A stretch of DNA of 34,106 bases, taken from Planifilum fulgidum. GTDB taxonomy: Bacteria; Bacillota; Bacilli; Thermoactinomycetales; DSM-44946. Under the pieces are notes generated by a model. The model worked only from the letters and a program-made list of their open reading frames with translations, was not told the origin of the DNA and made no database searches. Position 1 is the stretch's first letter; the number at the start of each line of letters is the position of its first letter. Made by a program: the position numbers and the translations under genes. Positions 15,758 to 25,067 of this stretch are shown here, piece after piece. The stretch spans positions 1-34,106 of the forward strand of contig NZ_FOOK01000033.1 of NCBI RefSeq assembly GCF_900113175.1, given 5' to 3'.

Positions 15758-15793
15758 TGAAAAACAGACGCCTCACCCCTTTTCGGGGGAGGC
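15758..15793 (-). terminator. Terminator of the iron alcohol dehydrogenase operon
   Basis: On the minus strand GCCTCCCCC (15793-15785) pairs with GGGGTGAGGC (15779-15770) around GAAAA, and GTCTGTTTTT follows. It starts 21 nt after the dehydrogenase stop. Confidence 0.7.
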
Positions 15794-15814
15794 GGTGCGG
15801 CAAACGATCCCGCA

Positions 15815-16981
15815 TCACAATGACATCCGCAGAATTTGCAGGACATCCTCCCGTTCCAAGGGACGAAGGCGGCCGAAGGGTCCGGCGTGCATCGCCTTGT
15901 CGGCCAGAATGTCCAGCGCATCCTCGCCGATGCCGTAGTCGGCAAGGCGGGCCGGGGCGCCGAGGTCGCTCCAAAAGGCGCGCAAGCGACGGATTCCCTC
16001 GAGGGCGATCTCCCGTTCTTCTTTTCCGGCCGGATTCACGCCGAAAACGCGGGTGGCCAATGGGAGGAATTTGCCGATGGCGATTCCCTTTTCCGCCATG
16101 TAGCGCATCCAGTTGGGGAACAGGATGGCAAGTCCGGCGCCGTGGGGAATGTCGTAGACCGCCGAGACGGCGTGTTCCAGGTTGTGGGTTGCCCAATCCC
16201 CCCTCATGCCCATTTTGAGCACGCCGTTTAAAGCCATCGTTCCGCAGAGCATGATGGTTTCCCGGTATTCGTAGTTTTCCAGGTCGCTTACCAGTTTGGG
16301 CGCCGTTTCGATCACCGTCGTCAGGATGGACTCGGCGAACCGTTCCTGCAGGGGAACATTGGGAGACGGGCTGAAGTATTCTTCAAGGGCGTGGCACATC
16401 ATGTCGACGATGCCGTACACCGTCTGTTCTTTCGGAACGGTGAAGGTGTGAACCGGGTCCAGGATGGAAAACCGGGGATAGACCAGCGGGGATCCCCAGC
16501 CGATCTTTTCCTTGGTTTCCCAGTTGGTGATCACCGAAATGTGGTTCATCTCCGAGCCGGTCGCTGCGTGGGTAAGCACCGTTCCCAGGGGAAGGGCGTC
16601 TGAAGGCTCCGCCTTCCGGGTGATGATCTCCCATACGTCCCCGTCGTATTTGGCCCCGACGGCGATCGCCTTGGTGCAGTCGATGACGCTTCCGCCCCCC
16701 ACCGCCAGGAGGAAATCGATTCCCTTCGAGCGGCAGATTTCCACGCCCCGATGGACGGTGGAAAGGCGCGGGTTGGGTTCCACCCCGGGGAGCTCGTGCA
16801 CTTCGGCGCCGATCTCATTCAAAAGGGACAAGGTCTTTTGATAAATGCCGTTTCGCTTGATGCTTCCCCCTCCATAGACGAGCAGGATCTTCCCGCCGCG
16901 GGGGAGTTCGGTTTTCAACGCTTCCAGCTGGCCTTTTCCGAAGATCAATTTGGTGGGATTGCGAAATACGAAGGAATCCAC
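15815..16981 (-). CDS. Iron-containing alcohol dehydrogenase (YugJ/BDH type)
   Basis: A 388-residue group III dehydrogenase, starting at GTG 16981, 6 nt behind GAGGTGA. It has the N-terminal nucleotide-binding signature ([32 protein letters not shown]), the [10 protein letters not shown] stretch, and metal-ligand segments [25 protein letters not shown] and [14 protein letters not shown]. The D-x3-H and two further histidines needed for the iron are in place. By family it should interconvert aldehydes and alcohols with NAD(P)H, like butanol dehydrogenases YugJ/YugK of Bacillus subtilis. It is 11 nt downstream of a DUF3054 gene and likely on the same transcript. Confidence 0.92.
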   Translation of the reverse strand: MDSFVFRNPTKLIFGKGQLEALKTELPRGGKILLVYGGGSIKRNGIYQKTLSLLNEIGAEVHELPGVEPNPRLSTVHRGVEICRSKGIDFLLAVGGGSVIDCTKAIAVGAKYDGDVWEIITRKAEPSDALPLGTVLTHAATGSEMNHISVITNWETKEKIGWGSPLVYPRFSILDPVHTFTVPKEQTVYGIVDMMCHALEEYFSPSPNVPLQERFAESILTTVIETAPKLVSDLENYEYRETIMLCGTMALNGVLKMGMRGDWATHNLEHAVSAVYDIPHGAGLAILFPNWMRYMAEKGIAIGKFLPLATRVFGVNPAGKEEREIALEGIRRLRAFWSDLGAPARLADYGIGEDALDILADKAMHAGPFGRLRPLEREDVLQILRMSL

Positions 16982-16992
16982 CCTGTTTCACC

Positions 16993-17376
16993 TCATCCCG
17001 TCTTTCTTTTAAAATAAGCATATACCAAACGCCAGGGGAGCATAAACATGGCCAAATTGAGGGGACCGATAAACCAGAAGGTGTAAAACGGCATTCTTCC
17101 GATCAGCAAACTGCGCAGAAGAACGCCCAAGGGACCGGCAATCACCAGGGTCAACAAAGTGCTTTTGAAGGCCCGCCCGGTGCTTTCGACGGAAGCGGGT
17201 TTAAAAATGCCGGTCAGCGCGCCGACAATCAGCCAGGCGGCGGCGAAGGGAAGAGTGGTGTTCAGCAGCAATGAGGGATCGAGGGCCATGTGATGGCTGA
17301 GTCTTCCGACTGCGGAAAACAACAGAATGATCGCCAAATCGACGATCACGAGAATGGAGGTTGTTTTCTGGTTCAT
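16993..17376 (-). CDS. DUF3054-type membrane protein
   Basis: A 127-residue, four-helix membrane protein (ILVIVDLAIILLFSAVGRLS, then LPFAAAWLIVGALTGIF, LLTLVIAGPLGVLLRSLLI and FWFIGPLNLAMFMLPWRLVY). This order and length match DUF3054, whose function is unknown. ATG 17376 is chosen because AAGGAGG lies 7 nt upstream; an upstream in-frame ATG at 17394 is inside that region. A TATACT hexamer on the minus strand near 17413 could be its -10 element, but no -35 fits. It precedes the iron alcohol dehydrogenase in an apparent two-gene operon. Confidence 0.75.
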   Translation of the reverse strand: MNQKTTSILVIVDLAIILLFSAVGRLSHHMALDPSLLLNTTLPFAAAWLIVGALTGIFKPASVESTGRAFKSTLLTLVIAGPLGVLLRSLLIGRMPFYTFWFIGPLNLAMFMLPWRLVYAYFKRKTG

Positions 17377-17612
17377 CCCCTTTCCTCCTTTCACAGGTTC
17401 ATCTTCCAGTATAGCGAAAATGGATGGGCAGCGGCGGCTGTGTCCTTGTCAATTGCCTAAACGTTTGCATTGTCTTCACGGATGCGTCCTTTGGAATCGG
17501 GTTTTTTCCTTGCAAGGAAAAGGGAAGGTGTATTGGGGGACATGGGTCGGGGGAGATACGTCGCGAAAGGGGGAGGAAACGAAACGCCGGACGCAAAATG
17601 GGAGAGGACAAC

Positions 17613-18278
17613 ATGGATTGGAAATTAATAGAACCTTTGCTGAAAGAAATCCGCATAGAGGCCCATCCGGAAAATCAGCCCGTCAACATCCTATCCGTCC
17701 CGCCGCCTTTGAAAGTGGCGGGCGCGGGCACCGATGCCGTGGTGGTTCGCCATCCCGATTTTCCGCCATTGGCATTCAAGGTGTATGCCGAGGGTCGAAG
17801 ACAGGCCAAGGAGAATGAATATGCCGCCTACCGGCGCCTGGGACGGTCTCCCTATTTCCCGGTTTGTTACGGGAAGGGGAGTTTTTATCTGGTGCTGAGT
17901 TACGAAGAGGGACCCACCCTTTATGACTGCCTGGTCAAAGGGATTCCCATACCGGAGCAGGCGATCGACGATGTGGAAAAGGCCCGGACCTATGCCCGTC
18001 AGGCGGGGCTCAATCCCCGCGACATTCACCTGAAAAATGTGTTGCTGCAGAGGGGACGCGCCAAACTGCTGGATGTTTCCGAATACGTAAAGCCCGGGAA
18101 TGACGGGCGTTGGGACCACCTGGTCCAGGCATACCGGAGATTTTATCCTTTGATCGCCGGACGGAGGATTCCCGTCTGGCTGCTCGAGATGGTGAAGAAG
18201 GCTTATTACCGCCAAGTCGCGGGGGATTTTTCCGTCAGCGATTTCGGACGGCGGTTTTTGCCGTTCATCAAGAGGTGA
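17613..18278 (+). CDS. Small protein-kinase-like protein (YrzF type)
   Basis: A 221-residue protein, ATG 17613, 5 nt behind GGGAGAGG. Eukaryotic-kinase-type elements in order: a glycine-containing GAGTDAVVV loop, K56 in AFKVYAEG, a glutamate helix (KENEYAAYRRL), hinge (LVLSYEEGPTLYDC), catalytic loop RDIHLKN with D137 and N142, and DVS (D154) in place of DFG. This is similar in size to YrzF/YabT-like kinases of Bacillus. It lacks membrane helices. It is transcribed away from DUF3054 and stands alone before a terminator. The substrate is unknown. Confidence 0.8.
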   Translation: MDWKLIEPLLKEIRIEAHPENQPVNILSVPPPLKVAGAGTDAVVVRHPDFPPLAFKVYAEGRRQAKENEYAAYRRLGRSPYFPVCYGKGSFYLVLSYEEGPTLYDCLVKGIPIPEQAIDDVEKARTYARQAGLNPRDIHLKNVLLQRGRAKLLDVSEYVKPGNDGRWDHLVQAYRRFYPLIAGRRIPVWLLEMVKKAYYRQVAGDFSVSDFGRRFLPFIKR

Positions 18279-18284
18279 TCACGG

Positions 18285-18313
18285 AGCGGGGAATGTCCCT
18301 TCCCCGCTTTTTT
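18285..18313 (+). terminator. Rho-independent terminator
   Basis: AGCGGGGAA (18285-18293) pairs perfectly with TTCCCCGCT (18300-18308) around a 6-nt loop and is followed by T6. It lies 6 nt after the kinase-like gene. Confidence 0.9.
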
Positions 18314-18493
18314 CATGCGGAAAAGGGATGAAGGGGATTTGGAGGCTCTGGACACGGGCTTTTCCACGGAATGGTTGACAAGTCGGAAGTGAAATGCACG
18401 GCTTTTAACACCGCGGTTCAAGGGCGTGCCGGTTTGAGGGAAAATGCCGAAAAAAATGTTCGGAACCACCCCGCGGAGATAAGTAAAGGGGTT

Positions 18494-18503
18494 CTTCCGG
18501 AAG
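18494..18503. promoter_or_regulatory. CTTCCGGAAG palindrome upstream of the lipoprotein
   Basis: A perfect 10-bp palindrome 62 nt upstream of the start of the solute-binding lipoprotein. It could be an operator for a sugar-responsive repressor, but a short palindrome can arise by chance. The downstream AT-rich stretch (18511-18545) probably contains the promoter; I could not choose a -10/-35 pair. Confidence 0.25.
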
Positions 18504-18564
18504 GAGTTGTAAGGAAATTGTATAAGTACTAAAAATAGTTAAATCCCTTTTGGAGGTTGCTTAA

Positions 18565-20124
18565 GTGAAACGTTGGCGCAAGTGTCTGACGGGATTGCTG
18601 GCTGTCGGTTTGGCGTCGGGCATTATTGCCTGTTCAACGCAGGAGGCGACGGAGGATTCTTCCGGAAAAAAGGAATATACGATCACTTCGCTGGATTTCT
18701 TGTATGAGGATATCCCGCCGAAGGACGGGGAAGGCGTGCGGATGATCGAGGAGAAGTTCAATGTGGAATACCGCAGGGAATACGGCATTTACACGGATTA
18801 TTTGGAAAAACTTTCGGCCCGCATGGCTTCCGGGGATATCCCCGACGTCATCGGCTTTGAATCCCAGATCGATCGGGCGAATTTCTTCCGGTGGGCCAAG
18901 CAGGGGGCTTTCCTCCCGCTGAACGAGTACATTGGCGATTATCCCACCTTGAAAGCCGTCCCGCAGGAAGTGTGGAACGCCGTCACGGTGGATGGGAAAA
19001 TTTATGCCATCCCCAAATATTTTCCGAAAAAATACCTGAACACGCCGGTCATCCGCCAGGATTGGCTGGACAATCTCGGTTTGAAAATGCCCACCAACTA
19101 TGAAGAGTTGAAGGAAGTGGCCATTGCCTTCGCCAAGAACGATCCCGACGGAAACGGCAAGGACGATACGTACGGGATGGTGCTGGGAAAAGATCTGTGG
19201 CCCCAATACGCTTTCGGCGCGTACTGGGATATGAACGCATGGTATCACCAAAACGGACGGGGGCAATACGTGCCCGGCGTCATCACCGAGCAGTGGAAGG
19301 AGTCCATCCGGATGATGCGGGATCTGTACCGGGAGGGGGCGATTCCCAAAGATTTCGCAGTGTATGATCCCGTCGAGGCCGCGAAGATGTTTTATGCGGG
19401 AAAGGCGGGAATCTTCGTCCGGGGTCCCGTGGAGATGCCGGAAGCGAACATGGAGGCGCTGCAGAAGATCCATCCGGAAGCCGATCTTTCCCCCATTCCA
19501 CCCTTTGAAGCTCCCGATGGTTCAAAGGGGTATACCGCCGGGTCCGGGTATTACACGATGAACGCCCTTTCCGCCAAACTGAAGGATGAACCCGGAAAGG
19601 TGCGACGGATTTTGGAAATCATCGACTTCGGGCGCCGGTTTTACTCCTGGAAGGAAAGAAATCCGGACAACGAAGATTTCGATTGGATGTACGGACACGA
19701 AGGGAAAGGGTATCACATGGTGGATGGACGGCCGGTCGTTACGGAGCGGACCGAGGGGCTGGCCCCGTGGCACTATCTCCTTGACAACAAAATGTGGGCT
19801 CCGAACGACGAGGCGAACCGTTATTCCCTGACCTACAAAAACAGCGCCTTCAAGGAACTGGCCGAAGAATTGGAGAAAATGCACGCGGAAACCCGCCACT
19901 ATTTAAATCCGATCCATCAGGTGTATTCCGAGACCGAAGCGCGGATCGGACTGGAGATCACCCGGAATCTGTTGAATGAACAGGCCAAAATGATCACCGG
20001 GGATCTGCCCCTGTCCGAATGGGATCGAATCGTTCGCAGGTATCTGGAGAACGGGGGACAGCAAATAATCGAAGAAGTCAACCGGGAGATGAAGGTAAAA
20101 AACGTCCAGCCCCGTTGGGAATAG
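18565..20124 (+). CDS. Solute-binding lipoprotein of an ABC sugar transporter
   Basis: A 519-residue protein from GTG 18565, behind TTTGGAGG. Signal sequence MKRWRKCLTGLLAVGL ends in the lipobox GIIAC, with Cys23 as lipid anchor. It is then a family-1 extracellular binding protein of the large type seen in Paenibacillus and in AlgQ-type oligosaccharide binders. The segment NDPDGNGKDDTYG, from about residue 192, is an EF-hand-like calcium loop like that known in AlgQ proteins. It would bind an oligosaccharide outside the membrane. No permease or ATPase gene is next to it, so it must work with a transporter encoded elsewhere. Confidence 0.85.
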   Translation: MKRWRKCLTGLLAVGLASGIIACSTQEATEDSSGKKEYTITSLDFLYEDIPPKDGEGVRMIEEKFNVEYRREYGIYTDYLEKLSARMASGDIPDVIGFESQIDRANFFRWAKQGAFLPLNEYIGDYPTLKAVPQEVWNAVTVDGKIYAIPKYFPKKYLNTPVIRQDWLDNLGLKMPTNYEELKEVAIAFAKNDPDGNGKDDTYGMVLGKDLWPQYAFGAYWDMNAWYHQNGRGQYVPGVITEQWKESIRMMRDLYREGAIPKDFAVYDPVEAAKMFYAGKAGIFVRGPVEMPEANMEALQKIHPEADLSPIPPFEAPDGSKGYTAGSGYYTMNALSAKLKDEPGKVRRILEIIDFGRRFYSWKERNPDNEDFDWMYGHEGKGYHMVDGRPVVTERTEGLAPWHYLLDNKMWAPNDEANRYSLTYKNSAFKELAEELEKMHAETRHYLNPIHQVYSETEARIGLEITRNLLNEQAKMITGDLPLSEWDRIVRRYLENGGQQIIEEVNREMKVKNVQPRWE

Positions 20125-20247
20125 CATGGGGAAAGCTCGTCTTCGGGCGAAGGGGAAAATGGCGTTCCCTTTCCCCGACGTGCGGGCAGGGCGCGAAAAC
20201 CTTTTCCGCGAAAAAGGACTGACGCAAAGCTTCCCGCAAAAATGACG

Positions 20248-20279
20248 GGTCCCCTGCCTCGGGAGAAGGGCAAGGGACC
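20248..20279. other. Long hairpin between convergent genes
   Basis: GGTCCC-c-TGCC (20248-20258) pairs with GGCA-a-GGGACC (20269-20279). No T-run follows on either strand. It lies between the lipoprotein (plus) and spoVR (minus) stops; a role in transcription termination or RNA stability is a guess. Confidence 0.35.
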
Positions 20280-20329
20280 ATCGTGTCTTCCCGCGGACCG
20301 GGGGTTTTCTCATACAGCGGGCCCTTTTC

Positions 20330-21685
20330 TTACACCCGGTGGGACAGCTTCTCGCCGTCCCAGGTGTAGCGGACGTTTTGGCCGCTGATCACCGTTTCCA
20401 GATGGACGGAGCGCCCCCACAGGCGATGGACCAACGGAAGCGTCTTGGCGATGTAACGGGTGTCCAGCTCCGTTCCGTCGTAGCGGTGGAGCAGGTAGAG
20501 TTCCCCCCGGTTTTGATAGTTGTCGTCACAGGCCACGATGTAGGGATATCCCCCGTTGATGCGGGAACGGATGAGGTGTTCCCGCACTTCCTCCACGTCC
20601 TTGGAGGTGATTTTCCATTGGTCGCCGCTGCGGCGGAAGACGAAGAGATCCATCTCCTCGGCCAGTTCTTTGTTCAGATAGTTGCGCAGGAAGGAAACGT
20701 CGGATTCGGTGGCCCGGATGTCGAAAATGGCTTCCCGGCCCAGGTTCCGGTCCAACCAGACGAACATTTTCCATCCCAACAGATAGGGATTGATCCCCGT
20801 TACCGGGGGCTGGATGAGCCGGGCGTGCATGGCGGCGAATTCGACGGCCTCCTCTTCATCGAGGTCCATCTCCCGCAGGATCTGCACGTGCCAGAAGGTG
20901 GCCCATCCCTCGTTCATGATCTTGGTTTCCAGCTGGGGCCAGAAGTACAGCATCTCATCCCGAAGCCGGTACATGATTTCCCTTTCCCAGTCTTCCAGGA
21001 CGGGCGAACGGTCGGCGATGAAGCGGACGACATCTTTTTCTTCCTTTTGCGGCCGCCCAGAGTCCGAGGCGGAATGCCTTGCCGCACCGTCGTCGCGGGG
21101 AGAGTCGGCGAAACGGTTTCGCCGGCCGTCGTCCGGTTCCTCCTGAAGCCGCGGACGGTAACCGGTGGGTGTGCCGTCCCGGAAGACGGCGTGGGGGTCG
21201 ACGTGTTCGTTGATGGACAGGACGGCGTCCAGGAAGCTTTCCACGGTTTTTCGCCCGTATTGTTCTTCCCAGGCGCGGATGCGGCGGGCGGTGACCGCCA
21301 TGCTTTCCACCATGTTCCGGTTGGTGAGGGAAAAATAGGCGTTGTTTTTGAAAAAGTCGCTGTGGGCCAGAACGTGGGCGACGATCAGCTTGTTCTGAAG
21401 CAGGGAGTTGGACTCCAGCAGAAAGGCGTAACAGGGATCGGAGTTGATCACCAGCTCGTAGATTTTGCTCAGGCCGAAGTCGTAATCGGTTTTCATCCGG
21501 TAATAGGCTTTGCCGAAGCTCCAGTGGGAAAACCGGGTGGGCATTCCGTAGGCGCCGATGGAGTAGAGGATGTCCGGCGGAGTGATTTCGTATCGCATCG
21601 GGAAAAAATCGAGCCCGGCGGCCACGGCCCGATCCGTGATCTCTTCAATCGCCCGTTCCAGCAGCTCCATGTCACGGGGTTGCAT
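20330..21685 (-). CDS. spoVR: Stage V sporulation protein R
   Basis: A 451-residue SpoVR protein. ATG 21685 has AGGGGGGAG 5 nt upstream. Family features include the N-terminal FFPMRYEITPPDILYSIGAYG segment, SKIYELVINSDPCYAFLLES, and the histidine-rich NKLIVAHVLAHSDFFKNN. In Bacillus subtilis it is made in the mother cell and is needed for proper spore cortex; its biochemistry is unknown. It is the last gene of prkA-yhbH-spoVR and overlaps the end of yhbH by 14 nt, which implies translational coupling. A low-complexity stretch around residues 176-208 (EEPDDGRRNRFADSPRDDG) looks like an insertion. Confidence 0.95.
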   Translation of the reverse strand: MQPRDMELLERAIEEITDRAVAAGLDFFPMRYEITPPDILYSIGAYGMPTRFSHWSFGKAYYRMKTDYDFGLSKIYELVINSDPCYAFLLESNSLLQNKLIVAHVLAHSDFFKNNAYFSLTNRNMVESMAVTARRIRAWEEQYGRKTVESFLDAVLSINEHVDPHAVFRDGTPTGYRPRLQEEPDDGRRNRFADSPRDDGAARHSASDSGRPQKEEKDVVRFIADRSPVLEDWEREIMYRLRDEMLYFWPQLETKIMNEGWATFWHVQILREMDLDEEEAVEFAAMHARLIQPPVTGINPYLLGWKMFVWLDRNLGREAIFDIRATESDVSFLRNYLNKELAEEMDLFVFRRSGDQWKITSKDVEEVREHLIRSRINGGYPYIVACDDNYQNRGELYLLHRYDGTELDTRYIAKTLPLVHRLWGRSVHLETVISGQNVRYTWDGEKLSHRV

Positions 21686-22835
21686 GCCGGCTCCCCCCTT
21701 CGCTGCCGGCGCGGGAGAAAAACCGCTTCAAAGCCGGATGGATGTCTTCCTTGGATCGGAAAGTGGCCGTGACAAAGGCCGGATGCTGGATGGATCGCAT
21801 GTGTTGCATCAGGGTGTTGGAGCGGGCGTTGGGGTTGATTTCACCGTATCCGACGCGGTTGCATTTTTCGATGAGCCGCCGGGTCAGTTCCACGGCCGGA
21901 TCGTTGTCGCTGGGCAGATTGTCTCCGTCGGTGAAATGGTAGGCGTACAGGTTGTACCGTTGCGCCGGATAGCGGGTTTCGATCAGCCGGAGGGCCAATT
22001 CGTACACCGAGGAACAGCGGGTTCCCCCGCTTTCGACCCGGTGGAAGAACTGTTCCTCCGTCACCTGCATCGCTTCGGTGTGATGGGCCAGGAAGACGGT
22101 TTCCACGTGGGGATACCGGGTCTTGAGGAATTTGACCATCCAGTGGAAAAAGGCCCTGGCCATCCACTTCTGGAAGGTTCCCATGGAGCCGGAGGTGTCC
22201 ATCATGGCAAAGACGGCGGCCTTGGATTGGGGCAGTTCCTTTTCGTCCCAGGTTTTGAACCGCAGGTCCTCCGGCCGGAAGGTCGGGGTGGCGCTTCCCT
22301 CCCGCAGGGAGCGCTTGAGGCTTTCCAGGTAGGTTCGCTTTTTGTCCAGATTCCCCATCAGTCCCCGTTTGCGGATGTCGTCGAAGACCGGGCGCGCTGC
22401 GGGGAGTTGGTCCTGCTCCTTGTGCTTCAGATCGGGCAGTTCCCATCCCTCGAAGACGATGGCGGCCAGTTCTTCCTCCGAAACTTCCGCTTCATAGATG
22501 TCTTCGCCGGGCTGGTCGCCGGCGCCGGGACCCTGGCCGGCGCCGGGGGACGCCCTGCCGAGGACGTCGCCGGGCCGGGCCGTTCCGTCCCCTTGGCCGA
22601 CGTGGGTCTGTTTGTCCCGGTTGAAGCGGAAGCGAACTTCTTCCAGGGTGCGGATCGGCACTTTCACTTTTTGGCCGTTCCGGTTGAGGATGATCGATTC
22701 TTCGGAGATCAAATCGGAGAGGTTTTCACGGATCGCCTCCCGAACTCTTTCTTGGTGGCGCAGCTGGTCCAGTTCGCCTTTCCGGTGAAGGGACCAGTCC
22801 TCCCGGGAAAGGAGAAACAGACGCTTTGCCGTCAT
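21672..22835 (-). CDS. yhbH: YhbH/YeaH, DUF444 VWA-like protein
   Basis: A 387-residue protein. ATG 22835 is chosen because GGGAGGG lies 7 nt upstream; it gives the family start MTAKRLFLLSREDWSLHRKG. The C-terminal half is a von Willebrand A fold with the MIDAS signature DTSGSMG in AVFAMMDTSGSMG. A Gly/Ala/Pro/Gln-rich stretch (residues of about 87-110) corresponds to the variable linker of the family. YhbH is linked to PrkA and SpoVR in nearly all endospore formers; expression in Bacillus is from sigma-E. The exact biochemical role is unknown. The gene lies 20 nt after prkA. Confidence 0.95.
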   Translation of the reverse strand: MTAKRLFLLSREDWSLHRKGELDQLRHQERVREAIRENLSDLISEESIILNRNGQKVKVPIRTLEEVRFRFNRDKQTHVGQGDGTARPGDVLGRASPGAGQGPGAGDQPGEDIYEAEVSEEELAAIVFEGWELPDLKHKEQDQLPAARPVFDDIRKRGLMGNLDKKRTYLESLKRSLREGSATPTFRPEDLRFKTWDEKELPQSKAAVFAMMDTSGSMGTFQKWMARAFFHWMVKFLKTRYPHVETVFLAHHTEAMQVTEEQFFHRVESGGTRCSSVYELALRLIETRYPAQRYNLYAYHFTDGDNLPSDNDPAVELTRRLIEKCNRVGYGEINPNARSNTLMQHMRSIQHPAFVTATFRSKEDIHPALKRFFSRAGSEGGSRHATP

Positions 22836-22855
22836 GGCGCATCCCTCCCTTGGGG

Positions 22856-24751
22856 TCAACGGTTGAGCAGACTGCCCACATAGGTCAGCAGGTCGTTGGC
22901 GCAGACGGCGCAGTATCCGTGATGATCGATCAGCCGGGAGATGACCTCGTTCACCCGCTTCAGTTGGGTTTCATCCGGAGTTTTGCTGGAGGTGGTGATT
23001 TTCACCACGTCCTTCAGGTCGCTGAACAGTTTTTTCTCGATGGCTTCCTTCAAGCGCGGGTGGGAGGTGTAATCGAAGGTTTTGCCCTTGCGGGCGTAAT
23101 AGGAGATGCGGATCAGGATCTCCTCCCGGAAGGCCCGTTTGCCGTTTTCCGTGATGCCGATCTGCTCTTCGATGGACCGCATCAGTTTTTCGTCGGGATC
23201 AAGAATCTCGCCGGTCAGGGGGTCCTTCAGCCTGTGGCCGCCGCAGTAGGCCTCCACGTTGTCCAGGTAGTTGTTGAGCAGTGTGCGCGCCGATTCCTCG
23301 AAGGAGTAGACAAAGGCCTTCTGGACCTCGTTTTTGGCCACCTCGTCGTATTCCGCCCGGGCGACGGAAATCAGATTGAGGGCCTGCTCCTTCTCTTCGG
23401 GGGTGATGGACGGATGTTGGTCCAGACCTTTTTTGAGGGAGCGGAGGATGTCCAGGGCGTTGATGCAGTTTTTCCCGCCTTCGATCAGGGCGCTGGAGAT
23501 CCGGTTCATCACGTAGCGGGGGTCGATCCCCGACATCCCTTCGTCGGGAAACTCCTTTTTCAATTCCTCCACCTGTTTGGCGGAGACCCCTTCCACTTCC
23601 TGTCCGTCGTACAGGCGCATTTTTTTCAGGCGGTCCATGTTGGGCTGCTTGGAATCCTTCAGCCGGGTCAGGACGGAGAAAACGGCTGCCGTCCACAGGG
23701 CGTGGGGGGCGATGTGCACCCCTTTCAGATTGCTTTGGCGGATCATCTTGCGGTAAATCCGTTCCTCCTGGCTCACCCGCAGGTTGTAGGGGACCTTGAT
23801 GACGATGATCCGCGAGTGGAGGGCCTCGTTTTTCTTGTTGCTGATGAAATGGCGATATTCCGTCTCGTTCGTGTGGGCGATCACCAGCTCATCGGCGGAG
23901 ATGAGGGCGAAGCGGCCTGCCTTGAAATTGCCTTCCTGGGTCAGGGAAAGCAGGTTCCACAGGAACTTTTCATCGCACTTGAGCATTTCCTGAAATTCCA
24001 TCATTCCCCGGTTGGCGATGTTCAGTTCGCCGTCAAACCGGTAAGCCCGGGGATCCGATTCGGATCCGTAGGTGGCGATGGTGGAGAAATCGATGCTTCC
24101 GGTCAATTCGGAAATGTCCTGGGATTTGGGATCGGAGGGGGCGAAGGTGCCGATGCCCACCCGCCGCTCTTCGGAAAACAGGACGCGCTCCACCGGAACC
24201 CGGGCGATGTCCCCTTTCCACTCGGTGTCCAGGCGATGACGGCACACGGGACAAAGGGTTCCCTCGATCTGTATGCCATACTCTTCGGAAAATTCACCCC
24301 TTAACTCTTCCGGAATCAGGTGCAGGGGTTCCTCGTGCATGGGACACCCTTTGATTCCGTAAACGGCTCCGGCATCGGTGCGGGTGTACTTTTCCAATCC
24401 TCGTTTCAGCAGGGAAACGATCGTGGATTTCCCACCGCTGACGGGTCCCATCAGGAGCAACAACCGCTTGCGGACGTCCAGCCGCTCCGCCGCGGGTTGA
24501 AAGTATTCTTCCACCAGGGTTTGGATGGTTTCCTCCAACCCGAAGAGTTCTTCGCTGAAAAATTTGTAGATACGACGTTCGCCGGACTCCTCCACCCCGG
24601 CGTCCCGGATCATCCGATAGATGCGGGCGTGGGCGTGCTGGGCGATATGGGGCCGCTCTTTCACCATTTCCAGGTAGTCCTGGAACGTGCCTTCCCATTT
24701 CAGCGCCGCCTCCTGCCGCTGATAAACGCTCAGTTTGTCCAAAAACGCCAT
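22856..24751 (-). CDS. prkA: PrkA serine protein kinase/AAA protease
   Basis: A 631-residue protein from ATG 24751, 6 nt behind AGAGGTGA. The AAA-type Walker A is GPVSGGKST at residues 102-110. C-x2-C/H-type segments follow (CPMHEEPLHL and CPVCRH). The C-terminal half carries the PrkA-specific region (AYCGGHRLKDPLTGEILDPD). PrkA of Bacillus is needed for sporulation and has been described as a kinase and as a Lon-type protease. It is the first gene of the operon; a promoter should lie in 24752-25000, and I found no match I would defend. Confidence 0.97.
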   Translation of the reverse strand: MAFLDKLSVYQRQEAALKWEGTFQDYLEMVKERPHIAQHAHARIYRMIRDAGVEESGERRIYKFFSEELFGLEETIQTLVEEYFQPAAERLDVRKRLLLLMGPVSGGKSTIVSLLKRGLEKYTRTDAGAVYGIKGCPMHEEPLHLIPEELRGEFSEEYGIQIEGTLCPVCRHRLDTEWKGDIARVPVERVLFSEERRVGIGTFAPSDPKSQDISELTGSIDFSTIATYGSESDPRAYRFDGELNIANRGMMEFQEMLKCDEKFLWNLLSLTQEGNFKAGRFALISADELVIAHTNETEYRHFISNKKNEALHSRIIVIKVPYNLRVSQEERIYRKMIRQSNLKGVHIAPHALWTAAVFSVLTRLKDSKQPNMDRLKKMRLYDGQEVEGVSAKQVEELKKEFPDEGMSGIDPRYVMNRISSALIEGGKNCINALDILRSLKKGLDQHPSITPEEKEQALNLISVARAEYDEVAKNEVQKAFVYSFEESARTLLNNYLDNVEAYCGGHRLKDPLTGEILDPDEKLMRSIEEQIGITENGKRAFREEILIRISYYARKGKTFDYTSHPRLKEAIEKKLFSDLKDVVKITTSSKTPDETQLKRVNEVISRLIDHHGYCAVCANDLLTYVGSLLNR

Positions 24752-25007
24752 GGGTCTTCACCTCTTTTTGGTTTCCCGCTGCACGGACGGGCTGTCCACA
24801 AGCTCCCATCCCCGGCCCCACAGGCCTTTTCCCGGGAGGGGAAAGCAGCCGCGACGGTGTGAGCGGCAGCGGAACGATCCGGCGGAAGGCAAGATCTTCC
24901 GTTACTACTATTATTCCCTTATTTTCGTAAATCAAAAATAGTTTGTTTCTTCCAATCTGTTTAATACGCCAAAAAAGGAAATATTTTTCAGATGCGTTAA
25001 GTGCCGT
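24752..25007. other. Divergent spacer upstream of prkA
   Basis: No gene supported in this stretch. The part at 24900-24990 is AT-rich and likely holds the promoter of prkA. The plus strand here runs into two consecutive terminator-like hairpins (25008-25059 and 25068-25100), so a short unannotated plus-strand transcript is possible. Confidence 0.4.
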
Positions 25008-25059
25008 CGGAATCGGGCTCGGGGCAGGGGGAGGTTCCGCCCGCGCTTCCGCTTTTTTT
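25008..25059 (+). terminator. Terminator-like hairpin without upstream gene
   Basis: CGGAA-tc-GGGC (25008-25018) pairs with GCCC-gcgc-TTCCG (25039-25051), then C and T7. No plus-strand gene lies before it. Confidence 0.45.
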
Positions 25060-25067
25060 AAAGGAAT

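Noticed and set aside
22826-24304. 492-codon plus-strand frame opposite prkA
   Set aside because: Shadow frame; prkA is full-length and intact on the other strand.
24880-24985. Sigma-E promoter of prkA
   Set aside because: A GCGTATT and CAAACTAT pair can be found on the minus strand, but the spacer is 17 bp instead of 13-15 and the matches are weak.
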